A stretch of DNA of 64,000 nucleotides from DATLGB01 sp963740765 (GCA_963740765.1 CAVUFN010000016.1:1054001-1118000), one strand, 5' to 3'. Positions 9,427 through 17,700 are shown, counted from the stretch's first letter. A program made the numbers and translations. Notes: a model not told the origin generated them from the sequence alone.

Positions 9427-9942
9427 ATGGGCACGCTCGATGAGGCCATCCGCGAGCACCTCGAGCTCAAGCGCCGTTCGGGCGCCGGGGACGACGAGGT
9501 CAGCCGCCTGGAGAACGAAGCGTTCGGCGCAGCGCGTCGCGAGCCGCCGGCGCCGGCGAACACCACCCCCGACGATCCGGAGGTCGCGGTCGACGTGCCG
9601 GCCGTAGCGGCGGACGTACCGCCGCCCCCGCCGGCCGCGCCCGCTCGGCAGGCCCCCGCACCGGCCACGCCCGCCGCGGACACACCGCCGCCGGCTCCTG
9701 CCGCGGGGGACTCGTGGCTGGAAGACGACATCGCGGAGCCCGAGCTCCCGGCCGTCCCCCGTGAGCCCGACACGCGCGAGCACGCGCCCCCCGCGCCGGG
9801 CGCGCCGTCCTCGGACTACGTCGCCCCGGACGAGGAGGGCGAGGACCTCCTCGAGGAGACGCCGGACTTCCTCCAGGAGACGCCCGAGCACGACCGTCTC
9901 TGGTTCGAGCAGAAGCCGCCGCGCGACTTCGACTTCGAATAG
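9427..9942 (+). CDS. Acidic Pro/Ala-rich hypothetical protein
   Basis: 171 residues with no domain I recognise. The N-terminus (MGTLDEAIREHLELKRRSG) looks like a charged amphipathic helix and is the part most likely to be conserved. A Pro/Ala-rich, probably disordered middle and a strongly acidic C-terminal part with repeated EE(T)PDFLQETPE-type segments follow. No signal peptide or membrane segment. It starts 10 bp after the GGDEF gene and could be co-transcribed with it. Confidence 0.65.
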   Translation: MGTLDEAIREHLELKRRSGAGDDEVSRLENEAFGAARREPPAPANTTPDDPEVAVDVPAVAADVPPPPPAAPARQAPAPATPAADTPPPAPAAGDSWLEDDIAEPELPAVPREPDTREHAPPAPGAPSSDYVAPDEEGEDLLEETPDFLQETPEHDRLWFEQKPPRDFDFE

Positions 9943-10001
9943 GCGCCCGGACCCGACTGGACGCTTGATGGACGTTCGCGCCGGATGACGCGAGCGATCC
10001 G

Positions 10002-10037
10002 GGATCAGGGCCGACCTAGGACCCAGGCACCTGATCC
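10002..10037 (+). other. Stem-loop 1 in structured leader
   Basis: Perfect 8-bp inverted repeat (GGATCAGG / CCTGATCC) with a 20-nt interior that itself contains GCC/GGC pairing. It is the first of three hairpins in the 215-bp non-coding gap upstream of the phosphodiesterase-like gene. Confidence 0.55.
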
Positions 10038-10058
10038 AGCGAGGGAAACGGTTGCCAT

Positions 10059-10084
10059 CGACGCAGGTCCACGGACCGGCGTCG
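10059..10084 (+). other. Stem-loop 2 in structured leader
   Basis: CGACGC pairs with GCGTCG, and inside it GGTC pairs with GACC across the loop CACG. One A/G mismatch separates the two helices. Confidence 0.55.
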
Positions 10085-10094
10085 TCTGCTCTGC

Positions 10095-10134
10095 TCCGGG
10101 GGTCGCGCGGAAGGGACGCCGCGCGATTCCCGGG
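10095..10134 (+). other. Long hairpin just upstream of 10158 gene
   Basis: A contiguous stem of 15-16 bp: positions 10096-10110 pair with 10119-10133 (two G:U pairs at 10101/10128 and 10102/10127, one more possible at 10095/10134), loop AAGGGACG. It ends 23 bp before the GTG start at 10158. No U-tract follows, so it is not a standard intrinsic terminator; a regulatory or mRNA-stabilising role is possible. Confidence 0.6.
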
Positions 10135-10157
10135 CCGAGCCATGCAAGCATGCGGCG

Positions 10158-11258
10158 GTGCCGTCGTTCGCCGCGATCCCGTCCTACGTCGAGCACCTGT
10201 TCGCCGGCGGGGACGAGCCGCATCCGTTCTCGCCCGCCCTGCCCGAGCGCGCCGACCGCGTCGTGGTCATCCTGCTCGACGCCTTCGGCCGCGTCTTCCG
10301 CGAGCGCTTCGCCGACCATCCGCTGATCCGCCGGCTGGCGGTCTGCGAGCTCGATTCGCAGTTCCCGTCCACCACGGCCGCGCACGTGACGACGATGCAC
10401 AGCGGTCTGCCCGTCGAGCAACACGGCGTGTACGAGTGGAACGTCTACGAACCGTCGCTGGATCGCGTGATCACGCCGTTGCAGTTCTCGTTCGCGGGGG
10501 ATCAGGCCGGCGACACCCTGCGTGGTCACCTCGATCCGCGCGTCCTCGTCCCCGTGGAGCCGTGCCTGTACGAGCGCCTGGCCGGCCATGACGTCAGCTC
10601 GCTGGTCTACCAGCCGGACGCGTTCAGCCCCTCCACCTTCGACGGCGCCGTCATCCGGGCGGCCGAGGTCCGCCCCTACCGCGAGTTCGGCTCCGCCTTG
10701 AAGGACGCCTTGCGCTCGGTCCGCGCGCTCGAGCGGGCGTACGCCTACGTGTACCTCCACGTCATCGACCTCGTCGGCCATCTCTCGGGGCCGTCGTCGG
10801 ACGACTTCGCCGCCGCGATCCGCCTCGCCCTCGACGCCATCGAGGCCGCGGTCGCGGGCGCGGGCGACGACGTGCTCGTGCTCATGACCGCCGACCACGG
10901 CCAGGTCGACGTCGACCCGGCGGCCGTGATCTGGCTCGACGACCTCCACCCGCCGCTCGGCGACCTGCGGCAGCGGCCGGCCGGGAGCGCTCGCGACGTG
11001 TTCTTGCACGTCCACGACGTCGATGCCACGATCGCCGCGTTGTCCCCGCACGTCGAGGTCCACCGGAGCGAGACGCTGTTCCCGGACGCAGGCCCGCGGC
11101 TGCTGGAGCGCCTCGCGCCGGTGTGCGTCCTCCCGCCGGCGGGCCGGATGGCCTGGATCCGCAGCGCCGCCGACCACGGCGTCCGCTTCCGCGGCCACCA
11201 CGGCGGGCGCACGCCCGAGGAGACCCAGACCTACCTCGCGGCGGTCGACCGCCGATGA
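10158..11258 (+). CDS. Alkaline-phosphatase superfamily protein (type I phosphodiesterase-like)
   Basis: 366 residues, soluble. Metal and nucleophile motifs of the alkaline phosphatase/nucleotide pyrophosphatase superfamily are visible in order: VVILLDAFGR (first Asp), FPSTTAAHVTTMHSG (Thr/Ser nucleophile), YLHVIDLVGH (Asp/His) and MTADHGQVD (Asp-His). A final His is probably in FRGHHGG. Substrate unknown; phosphodiester or phosphomonoester hydrolysis is expected. The GTG at 10158 follows a strongly folded leader, which suggests post-transcriptional control. Confidence 0.82.
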   Translation: MPSFAAIPSYVEHLFAGGDEPHPFSPALPERADRVVVILLDAFGRVFRERFADHPLIRRLAVCELDSQFPSTTAAHVTTMHSGLPVEQHGVYEWNVYEPSLDRVITPLQFSFAGDQAGDTLRGHLDPRVLVPVEPCLYERLAGHDVSSLVYQPDAFSPSTFDGAVIRAAEVRPYREFGSALKDALRSVRALERAYAYVYLHVIDLVGHLSGPSSDDFAAAIRLALDAIEAAVAGAGDDVLVLMTADHGQVDVDPAAVIWLDDLHPPLGDLRQRPAGSARDVFLHVHDVDATIAALSPHVEVHRSETLFPDAGPRLLERLAPVCVLPPAGRMAWIRSAADHGVRFRGHHGGRTPEETQTYLAAVDRR

Positions 11259-11268
11259 AGGGCCACGA

Positions 11269-11580
11269 TCACACGTTGACGCTGCGTACGACCTCGTGGT
11301 GCGTGACCTCGTCGTCACGCTCGACCAGGAACCGGTCGTCGTCCGGGTAGAACACCGCTCGCTCGGGCTCATCGCCTGCGAACGCCTTCACGGCGTCCAT
11401 GTCGTCCCACAGCGACACCGTCACGAACTCCATCAGCCCGTCCCGCTCGCGCTGGATCATCCACGCCCCCCGGTTGCCGGCCGTCCGCCCGTACGCGGCC
11501 ATCCCGGTCTCGTCGATGTACGCGGCATACGCCTCCGCATCCTCGACCCGCACCGCACCTCTCCACATCCGCATGACCAT
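11269..11580 (-). CDS. ABM-like dimeric alpha/beta-barrel protein
   Basis: 103 residues. The pattern of an edge strand (VMRMWRGAVR), helix (AEAYAAYIDE), GNRGAWMIQRERDGLMEFVTVSLW and a second helix (DAVKAFAG) fits the antibiotic-biosynthesis-monooxygenase/EthD-like ferredoxin fold. Such small proteins are often heme- or quinone-related oxygenases or simply ligand binders; no catalytic residue can be named. Convergent with the phosphodiesterase-like gene, 10 bp apart. Confidence 0.7.
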   Translation of the reverse strand: MVMRMWRGAVRVEDAEAYAAYIDETGMAAYGRTAGNRGAWMIQRERDGLMEFVTVSLWDDMDAVKAFAGDEPERAVFYPDDDRFLVERDDEVTHHEVVRSVNV

Positions 11581-11607
11581 GCGCGAGGTCTACCATCTGG
11601 CAGCCCT

Positions 11608-11681
11608 GGGGCCATAGCTCAGTTTGGCAGAGCGCCGCCTTTGCAAGGCGGAGGTCGTCGGTTCGATCCCGACTGGCTCCA
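11608..11681 (+). tRNA. tRNA-Ala(TGC)
   Basis: 74-nt cloverleaf: acceptor GGGGCCA/TGGCTCC with the G3:U70 identity pair, D-stem GCTC/GAGC, anticodon stem CCGCC/GGCGG with loop TTTGCAA (anticodon TGC), T-stem GTCGG/CCGAC. Discriminator A, CCA not encoded. The stop codon of the convergent HDAC-like gene begins at the very next base. Confidence 0.96.
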
Positions 11682-12653
11682 TCACGAACCGCGCTGCGCT
11701 GCTCCCGGTCGCCGCGAATCGCGCTTTGCTGCTTCCGGATGCCGGAGGTGGCCCGGCAGCGTTGGCGGTGACAGGCGCGCGGCGACCGCCTCGGCGGTGG
11801 CGGCGTTGATGTCGACGGTGTCGGCGAGGTCGGGGGCGTAGCCGCCCGCCAGGGTGACGGCGACCGGGATGCCGGCGCCGCGCAGCGTGTCCAGGACGAG
11901 CGCGTCCCGGTCGCGGAGGCCGGGCTTGCTGAGCGACAACCGGCCGAGGCGGTCCCCCTCCCAGGGATCGGCGCCGGCGAGGTAGAAGGCGAGGTCGTAC
12001 GGGCCGCCGGCCAGCACCGCGTCGAGCGACGAGCGCAGCGCCTCGAGGTACGCCGCGTCGCCGGTCCCGGACGGGAGGTCGACGTCGAGGTCGGACGGGA
12101 CGCGCTTGAAGGGGTAGTTGCGCGCGCCGTGGATGGACAGGGTGAAGGCGTCCGGGTCCGGCCCGAGGAGGTCGGCGGTGCCGTCGCCCTGGTGCACGTC
12201 GCAGTCGACGACGGCGACGCGGCGGATCAGGCCCTCATCGCGCAGCAGCACCGTCGCGAGCGCGACGTCGTTGAACAGGCAGTAGCCGCGGGCGAACGCG
12301 CGGCCGGCGTGGTGGGTCCCGCCGCCGAGGTTCATGCCGAGGCCGACGGCGAGCGCCTCGCGGGCGGCGCAGACGGTCCCGGCGGTGGCGCGGCGGCCCC
12401 GCTCGACGAGCTGCGGTGACCAGGGCAGCCCGAGGGCGCGCCGCTCGCGCTCCCCCAGCGCGCCGGTCCGGATGCGGTCGAGCAGGTCCGGGTCGTGCAC
12501 GCGCGCGAGGTCCTCCCACGCCGCGGGCGCGGCCTCCATGAACTCGCCGACCACGCCCGCCAGCCGCTCGCGCAGCAGCACGTACTTGCCGGCCGGGAAG
12601 CGGTGGCCGGGAGGCAGTGGGTAGGTGAAGCGGTCGTGGGTCCAGGCGCGCAT
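11682..12653 (-). CDS. Histone deacetylase / AcuC family amidohydrolase
   Basis: 323 residues. NLGGGTHHA near 125 supplies the active-site histidine pair, VVDCDVHQGDGTAD the zinc Asp/His (HQG instead of the common HHG), AGADPWEGDRLG the second zinc Asp, and LAGGY the glycine-rich end. Members deacetylate acetyl-lysine (AcuC acts on acetyl-CoA synthetase) or acetylpolyamines; the target here is open. The last 18 residues (PEAAKRDSRRPGAAQRGS) are an 8-residue module written twice and lie outside the fold. Start ATG at 12653; the 14-bp gap to the divergent SDR gene must hold both start regions. Confidence 0.85.
   Translation of the reverse strand: MRAWTHDRFTYPLPPGHRFPAGKYVLLRERLAGVVGEFMEAAPAAWEDLARVHDPDLLDRIRTGALGERERRALGLPWSPQLVERGRRATAGTVCAAREALAVGLGMNLGGGTHHAGRAFARGYCLFNDVALATVLLRDEGLIRRVAVVDCDVHQGDGTADLLGPDPDAFTLSIHGARNYPFKRVPSDLDVDLPSGTGDAAYLEALRSSLDAVLAGGPYDLAFYLAGADPWEGDRLGRLSLSKPGLRDRDALVLDTLRGAGIPVAVTLAGGYAPDLADTVDINAATAEAVAARLSPPTLPGHLRHPEAAKRDSRRPGAAQRGS
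11686..11738. repeat. Imperfect direct repeat in AcuC-like C-terminus
   Basis: Two copies of about 24 bp (cgaaccgcgctgcgctgctc.. and cgaatcgcgctttgctgctt..), roughly 30 bp apart and directly next to the tRNA-Ala 3' end. They code for the repeated tail of the HDAC-like protein. Confidence 0.55.
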
Positions 12654-12666
12654 AGGCTCAACCACC

Positions 12667-13449
12667 ATGGCGCTCCCGAAACCGGACCAGAACACCACCG
12701 TCGTCGTGACCGGAGCATCTTCGGGCATCGGCGCCGAGCTCGCGCGCGAGCTGGCGCGCCGGGGCTATGGGGTGACGCTCGTGGCGCGCCGGGCCGAGAA
12801 GCTCCAGGAGCTGGCGGACGAGCTGTCCGACGCACACGGCATCGAGGCCGCCGTCGAGTCCGCTGACCTGCAGGAGCGCGACGGGCGCGACGCGCTCGCG
12901 GACCGCCTGGCGGGCAAGGGCGTCGTCGGCCTCGTCAACAACGCCGGGTACGGGGACACCGGCCCGTTCGTCGAGTCCGACCTCGACTGGCTCCAGGGCA
13001 TGGTCCAGCTCAACTGCCAGGCGCTGCTGCACCTCAGCGGCCGGCTGCTGCCCGCGATGGTCGACAACGGCGCCGGCGCGGTGCTGAACCTCGCTTCGCT
13101 GGCGTCCTGCCAGCCGATCCCGAACATGGCGACCTACGCGGCCACGAAGGCGTTCGTGCTCAGCTTCAGCGAGGCGCTCCACACCGAGCTGGCCGGCACC
13201 GGCGTATCCGTCACCGCCGTCCAGCCCGGCCCGGTGAAGACGGACTTCTGGGAGCTCGCCGGCGACAAGGGCAAGCAGCCGGGCGCCGCCTTCCTGCCCG
13301 CGGACACGGTCGCGCGGCAGGCGATCGCCGGGATGGCGGAGGGCCGGCGGACGGTCGTCCCCTCGCTGAAGTGGAAGGGCGCCGCGCTCGCCGGCCGCTT
13401 CGCGCCGCGCACGATCGCGCTGCCGATGATGAAGCGCTTCGGCTACTGA
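12667..13449 (+). CDS. Short-chain dehydrogenase/reductase
   Basis: 260 residues, classical SDR. The cofactor loop TGASSGIGAELA starts near 15 with basic residues after strand 2 (VARRAEK), suggesting NADP(H). NNAGYG, the catalytic serine region (NLASLAS) and YAATK (Tyr/Lys) follow. The C-terminal extension (LAGRFAPRTIALPMMKRFGY) resembles SDRs of the DltE/YqjQ type acting on acyl or hydrophobic substrates. ATG at 12667 sits just inside an open frame that extends further upstream without similarity. Confidence 0.87.
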   Translation: MALPKPDQNTTVVVTGASSGIGAELARELARRGYGVTLVARRAEKLQELADELSDAHGIEAAVESADLQERDGRDALADRLAGKGVVGLVNNAGYGDTGPFVESDLDWLQGMVQLNCQALLHLSGRLLPAMVDNGAGAVLNLASLASCQPIPNMATYAATKAFVLSFSEALHTELAGTGVSVTAVQPGPVKTDFWELAGDKGKQPGAAFLPADTVARQAIAGMAEGRRTVVPSLKWKGAALAGRFAPRTIALPMMKRFGY

Positions 13450-13467
13450 GCCTGCCGCTGCGTCCGG

Positions 13468-14214
13468 TCAGCCGAAGGTCATGATGCGGATCGGGAAGTC
13501 GGTGAGCGCCGGCATCGTCGCCCCGGAGTGGTTGCAGACGGTCATCGTCCCGTGGCCGTCCGCGGGTACCCGCTGGCCGTAGACGAGCAGGCCGGCCGGG
13601 AGCGCCGCTCGCGTCGAGATGATGATCGCCTCGTTGGTCTTCGACCCGCCGACGGTGATGTCGTAGGACTTGCAGCGCCCGTTGGCGACGCTGCCCGTCC
13701 CCAATGAGACCGCGCCGTTCACGTCGGTGCCGGCGATGTCCGCGGAGGTCAGCGAGTTGTTGGCGACCTTCGCGCCCGTGACGACGCTGTTGGTGAGCTC
13801 GTCCGCGGTGACGGCGTTCGTCGCCAGGTCCGCAGAGCCGAGCGACTGGTCGACGATCTCCCCGGAATCGATCGAACCGTCGGCGATCTCGGAGGCCCGC
13901 ACGCCGTCCGTCTGGATCTGGCCACTGCCGACGGAGTCCGGCGCGAGGTCGGCGGCCGAGATCGCGCCGTCGAGGATCTTCGCGCCGTCGACCGCGTCGG
14001 CCGCGAGGTCGGAGTTCCCGACGGCGCCGGTGTTGATCTTGTTGCTGCCGACGGAGTTCGCGCCGAGGTCGACGGACTTGACCTGCCCGTCGACGATGTC
14101 CTCCGAGAAGATCGTGTTGGCCGCGTAGGCGACCCCACCCCCCAACGCGAGGAACACGGCGATGGTGGACATGACGTTCGCGTACGAGAGTCGCGAGCGG
14201 ATCCGGCCGGGCAT
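13468..14214 (-). CDS. Secreted repeat protein of actinobacterial surface type
   Basis: 248 residues. The leader contains SYANVMSTIAVFLALGGG followed by an AYAA cleavage-like site. Residues about 35-165 are tandem repeats of about 10 residues with the pattern (A/N)SVxSxDLxx, for example GAVGNSDLAA, GAISAADLAP and GSIDSGEIVD. This should form an elongated beta-solenoid or fibre-like stalk. A C-terminal globular part of about 70 residues follows. Exported; function unknown, perhaps a surface fibre or adhesin-like stalk. Confidence 0.72.
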   Translation of the reverse strand: MPGRIRSRLSYANVMSTIAVFLALGGGVAYAANTIFSEDIVDGQVKSVDLGANSVGSNKINTGAVGNSDLAADAVDGAKILDGAISAADLAPDSVGSGQIQTDGVRASEIADGSIDSGEIVDQSLGSADLATNAVTADELTNSVVTGAKVANNSLTSADIAGTDVNGAVSLGTGSVANGRCKSYDITVGGSKTNEAIIISTRAALPAGLLVYGQRVPADGHGTMTVCNHSGATMPALTDFPIRIMTFG

Positions 14215-14244
14215 GGGGCCTCCTCTGTGAGAACGGTGCCTCCG

Positions 14245-15324
14245 CTAAAGGGCCCCTGCCGTCGTCGCATTACGGAACAGCTCGTCGGCGACGCGATCGG
14301 CCGCCCCGGCCGTCCCGCCGAGCAGGCGCCGGGACAGCTGTGCCTTGCGAAAGAACAGCGGCGCGTCGTGCTCGAAGGTCGCGCCGATCCCGCCGTGGAC
14401 GGAGATCTGGATGCGCGACGCCTCCTCGAGCGCCTTGCCCGCCTTCAAGCGGAACGCGGACGCGGCCAGCGCGAACTCCTCCGGCTTGTCGGAGCCCGCC
14501 CAGCCCGCGTACATCATCAGCGACCGGCCGTTGTCGAGCAGTCGCAGGATCTCGACGAGCTGGTGCTTCATCGCCTGGTAGGAGCCGATCGCCCGGCCGA
14601 AGGTGAAGCGTTCCTTGGCGTACGCGACGGACATCTCGAGCGCCGTCTCGACCGCGCCCAGGGACTCCGCCGCCAGCAGCGCCGACTGCAGGTACCAGGC
14701 GTTGGCCAGCAGCGCCGGATCGCAGTCCAGCGGCGTGGCGCCGGACAGCGCGACATGGCCGAGCGAGCGCGTGGCGTCGTAGCGCACCACGGTCTCGACG
14801 TCGGCCGCGTCGACCACGGCCGCCTCGCCCTGGGCGACGACCACGTAGACGTCCGCGCCCGGTGCGTCCGGCACCCACGCGGCGCGCCTGCCGTCGGCGG
14901 CCTCGCGCACCGCGCCCGACTTCGCCGCGACGGTCCACTCGCCCGAGAGCTTCGACGGCGGCTGCGCTCCGACGAAGCACGCCCGCTTCGCCCCCGCGGC
15001 GAGCTCGGACAGCAACCCGGGGTCCGCCCCGGCGCGGTCGAGCACGTACGTCGCCGGCAGGTGCCCGAGCAGCGGCACGGACGCCAGCACCTTGCCCAGC
15101 TCGGCCATGACGAGCATCGCGTCGATCGGCTCCAGGCCGGCGCCCTCGCCGGCCTCGGAGATCAGCAGGCCCGGCCAGCCGGCCTCGACCGCGGCCGGCC
15201 ACAGGTCGGGCAGCTCGGCGCCCTCGAGTGCGTCGCGAGCGGCCTCGATCGTCTTCACGCGGCCGAGCGTCCCGCGCGCGGCCTCCTGGAGGAACTCCTG
15301 CTCCTCGGTCAGGGAGAAGTTCAT
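14245..15324 (-). CDS. Acyl-CoA dehydrogenase, small subunit-like
   Basis: 359 residues, shorter than a canonical ACAD (about 380-400). The C-terminal helical domain is clear (RFTFGRAIGSYQAMKHQLVE, IHGG-type SVHGGIGATFEHDAPLFFRK), but the middle beta domain is short and poor in FAD motifs. Its ATG overlaps the upstream acyl-CoA dehydrogenase stop by 1 bp (TGATG). Such pairs form heterotetramers (FadE28/FadE29 or ChsE type) that share FAD sites across the interface; this would be the non-catalytic or partner subunit. Likely substrate is a bulky or branched acyl-CoA. Confidence 0.85.
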   Translation of the reverse strand: MNFSLTEEQEFLQEAARGTLGRVKTIEAARDALEGAELPDLWPAAVEAGWPGLLISEAGEGAGLEPIDAMLVMAELGKVLASVPLLGHLPATYVLDRAGADPGLLSELAAGAKRACFVGAQPPSKLSGEWTVAAKSGAVREAADGRRAAWVPDAPGADVYVVVAQGEAAVVDAADVETVVRYDATRSLGHVALSGATPLDCDPALLANAWYLQSALLAAESLGAVETALEMSVAYAKERFTFGRAIGSYQAMKHQLVEILRLLDNGRSLMMYAGWAGSDKPEEFALAASAFRLKAGKALEEASRIQISVHGGIGATFEHDAPLFFRKAQLSRRLLGGTAGAADRVADELFRNATTAGAL

Positions 15325-16535
15325 CAGGCCACCGCCTCCTTCTCGCGGGCACGCAGCTCCTTGAAGGGGATGCCCTTGTCGAGCCGGGGCTCGGGCGGCA
15401 GGCCGAGCACGCGCTCGCCGACCATGTTGCGCAGGATCTCCTCCGTGCCGCCCGCGGACTTGAGCCCGGGCAGGTCGGCGATCAGCTTGCCCCACGCGTC
15501 GAGGTCGAGCGCGTCCGGGCCGAGGGTGTCGGCGAGCAGCTCGCCCGCCTCGATCGCCGCCTTGATCGTGGTCACCTTGGCCAGGCCGCCCTCCGGGCCC
15601 GGGATGCGGCCCTGCTGGAGCGTGGTGAGCATCCGGTAGCCCGTGAAGCGCAGGGCGAGGAAGTCGGCCGCCAGCTCGCCGAAGCGGTGCCGGACCTCGG
15701 GGTCCTCCTCGGCGCCGGGCGCCGCCAGCAGCGCGCCCGCGAAGCGATCCGACCGCCAGCCGAAGCCCTCGCCGCCGAGCCCGATCGTCACGCGCTCGAA
15801 CATCAGGGTCGTCAGCGCGACGCCCCAGCCGCCGTCCACCGGCCCGACGACGGCGTCCTCGTCGACCCGGACGTCATCCAGGAAGACCTCGTTGAAGTGC
15901 GCGTCGCCGGAGATCTGGCGCAACGGCCGCACCGTCACGCCCTCGGCGTCCATCGGAACGATGAACATCGTCAGGCCCTTGTGCTTGGGCAGGTCGGCGT
16001 CGGTGCGCGCGAGCAGCAGCCCGTAGGAGGCGAACTGCGCGTTGGTCGTCCACACCTTCTGGCCGTTGAGGACCCACGAGCCGTTGTCGCGCTTGGCCCG
16101 CGTCTGCACCGCCGCCAGGTCGGATCCGGCCGCCGGCTCGGAGAACAGCTGGCACCAGACCTCGTCCCCGCGCAGCATCGGGAGCAGGTAGCGCTCCTTC
16201 TGCTCCTCGGCGCCGTGGGCGATGATGGTCGGGCCGAGCATGCCGACGCCGATGACGTCGAGGATGCCGGGCACACCCGCCGCGCTGATCTCCTGGTTGG
16301 TGACGACCTGGTGCAGCGGGCCGAGGCCCTGCCCGCCGAATTCGGCCGGCCACGTCGTCCCGTTCAGCCCGCCCTCGGTGAGCTGCGCCTGCCAGGCCCG
16401 GCGCCGCGCGATCTCCTCCTCGGCGTCGACCTGCGAACCGCCCCGGTTCTCGGGCGCCTCCGCCTTGTGCTCCTCCAGCCAGCTCCGGACCCTGGCGCGG
16501 TGCTCCGCCAGCTCCGGGGTGTCGTTCAGGTCCAT
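15324..16535 (-). CDS. Acyl-CoA dehydrogenase, catalytic subunit-like
   Basis: 403 residues. FAD-binding segments CQLFSEPAAGSDLA and VLNGQKVWTTNAQFA are intact. The usual late catalytic Glu (YEGT) is replaced by SAGGT, but Glu247 in MFERVTIG sits where isovaleryl- and long-chain-type enzymes and FadE29 place their base. This and the coupled second subunit suggest a heteromeric dehydrogenase of the steroid/bulky-side-chain class. Translation of both should be coupled. The gene starts 19 bp after the esterase gene on the same strand. Confidence 0.88.
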   Translation of the reverse strand: MDLNDTPELAEHRARVRSWLEEHKAEAPENRGGSQVDAEEEIARRRAWQAQLTEGGLNGTTWPAEFGGQGLGPLHQVVTNQEISAAGVPGILDVIGVGMLGPTIIAHGAEEQKERYLLPMLRGDEVWCQLFSEPAAGSDLAAVQTRAKRDNGSWVLNGQKVWTTNAQFASYGLLLARTDADLPKHKGLTMFIVPMDAEGVTVRPLRQISGDAHFNEVFLDDVRVDEDAVVGPVDGGWGVALTTLMFERVTIGLGGEGFGWRSDRFAGALLAAPGAEEDPEVRHRFGELAADFLALRFTGYRMLTTLQQGRIPGPEGGLAKVTTIKAAIEAGELLADTLGPDALDLDAWGKLIADLPGLKSAGGTEEILRNMVGERVLGLPPEPRLDKGIPFKELRAREKEAVA

Positions 16536-16554
16536 AGTTGCGGAACGCTACCGC

Positions 16555-17700
16555 CTATGGAGACGACCAGGCATCGCTCATGTGGGGGAGCACGAGCTGC
16601 TGGAGCTCGGGGTCCGTGTTCTCGTCGTAGTGCTCGCCCGGGCGCTCGATGTAGGTGACCGGGAAGCCTGCATCCTCCAGCTTGGCGATCTCCTGCTTGA
16701 CGCCATCGACCGGGTAGGCGTCGTCGCCGGTGTGGGCGAGGTGGACGACGTTGAACTTCCAGCTCGCCGCGGCGATCGAGTCCGTCGCCGACGACCCCGT
16801 GTCCCTGAACGGCGAGGTGTTCTCCGCGAGCAGGCCCGCGAACGTGTTCGCGTTGTAGAACGCGGTCCGGTAAGCGAGGTCGCCCCCGGACGAGTAGCCG
16901 CCGATGACGACGTGGCGCGGAGCCACGTTGAAGTGCGTCTTGACGTTGGCGATCGCGTCGAGCACCTTCGTCTGGTCCTCGCCCGGAATCCAGCAACCGT
17001 CCGACCCGTTCACGCCGTTCTCGCGGCCGTCCACCGTGATGGCCAGGTAGTGCGCGTCACCGGTGGAGGCGACCAGGCTGATGTCGCCGGAGCTGGTGCC
17101 GCCGCACCCGTGCAGCCAGACCAGCAGCGGGATCGGCGTCTGGTGGGAGGCGTCGTAGGCGTCGGGGACGTAGGTCCAGTAGGTCCGGCCATCCCCGGGC
17201 TCGATGACCTCGTCCTTGCTGAAGGGGAAGGGTTCGCCGGGCACCGACGAGGCCGGGGTCGCGCTCGGCGCCGGCGCGGTCGTGGGCGCAGGCGTGGCGG
17301 AGGGGACCGGGGTCGGGGTCGACCCGGCGGGGACCGTCAGCGTCCCGAGACGCTTGCAGTTGTTCCCCTCGCGGCGCTCGCGCACGCGCTTCGTCGGGTC
17401 CACGCACACGCGCAGCGGGTACCTGCCGGCGGCCAGCCCCGCCGGCACAGGGACCTTGAAGCTCGTGGTCCGGGACTTCCGGGGCTTGACCCCGAGCAGC
17501 CGGAACGTCCTGACCGGCGTCGACCCCACCCGGAGCTGGACGGAGCTCCGCCGAGCCCGAGCGCGCCCCTTGTTGCCCACCACGACGAATCCGCCGATCT
17601 GCCCTTCGGCGACGAACGCCTCGCCGTTGCGCACGATCAGATCGGGCCGCTTGGCGTGGTTGGCGGAGAGCACCGCCAAGGCCAGCAGGAATACGGTCAT
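16555..17700 (-). CDS. Secreted two-domain esterase (CARDB + PHB-depolymerase-like)
   Basis: 381 residues. After a short hydrophobic leader, residues about 17-125 form a CARDB-like beta domain. A Pro/Thr/Ser/Ala linker (about 126-155) leads to an alpha/beta hydrolase with LLVWLHGCGG (oxyanion strand) and the nucleophile elbow IGGYSSGGDL. A C-terminal His (PGEHYDENT) may complete the triad. Likely an exported polyester or feruloyl-type esterase. ATGA overlap with the lipoprotein gene upstream. Confidence 0.8.
   Translation of the reverse strand: MTVFLLALAVLSANHAKRPDLIVRNGEAFVAEGQIGGFVVVGNKGRARARRSSVQLRVGSTPVRTFRLLGVKPRKSRTTSFKVPVPAGLAAGRYPLRVCVDPTKRVRERREGNNCKRLGTLTVPAGSTPTPVPSATPAPTTAPAPSATPASSVPGEPFPFSKDEVIEPGDGRTYWTYVPDAYDASHQTPIPLLVWLHGCGGTSSGDISLVASTGDAHYLAITVDGRENGVNGSDGCWIPGEDQTKVLDAIANVKTHFNVAPRHVVIGGYSSGGDLAYRTAFYNANTFAGLLAENTSPFRDTGSSATDSIAAASWKFNVVHLAHTGDDAYPVDGVKQEIAKLEDAGFPVTYIERPGEHYDENTDPELQQLVLPHMSDAWSSP

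Noticed and set aside
10095..10134. Intrinsic terminator for the gene ending at 9942
   Set aside because: Very stable stem but no U-tract, and it is 150 bp downstream and much closer to the next start.
9943..10157. Known c-di-GMP-I or c-di-AMP riboswitch in the structured leader
   Set aside because: GGGAAACGG and GACGCAGG look vaguely like GEMM, but the P2 helix and the full GACGCAAAGCC core are missing. Kept only as an unclassified structured leader.
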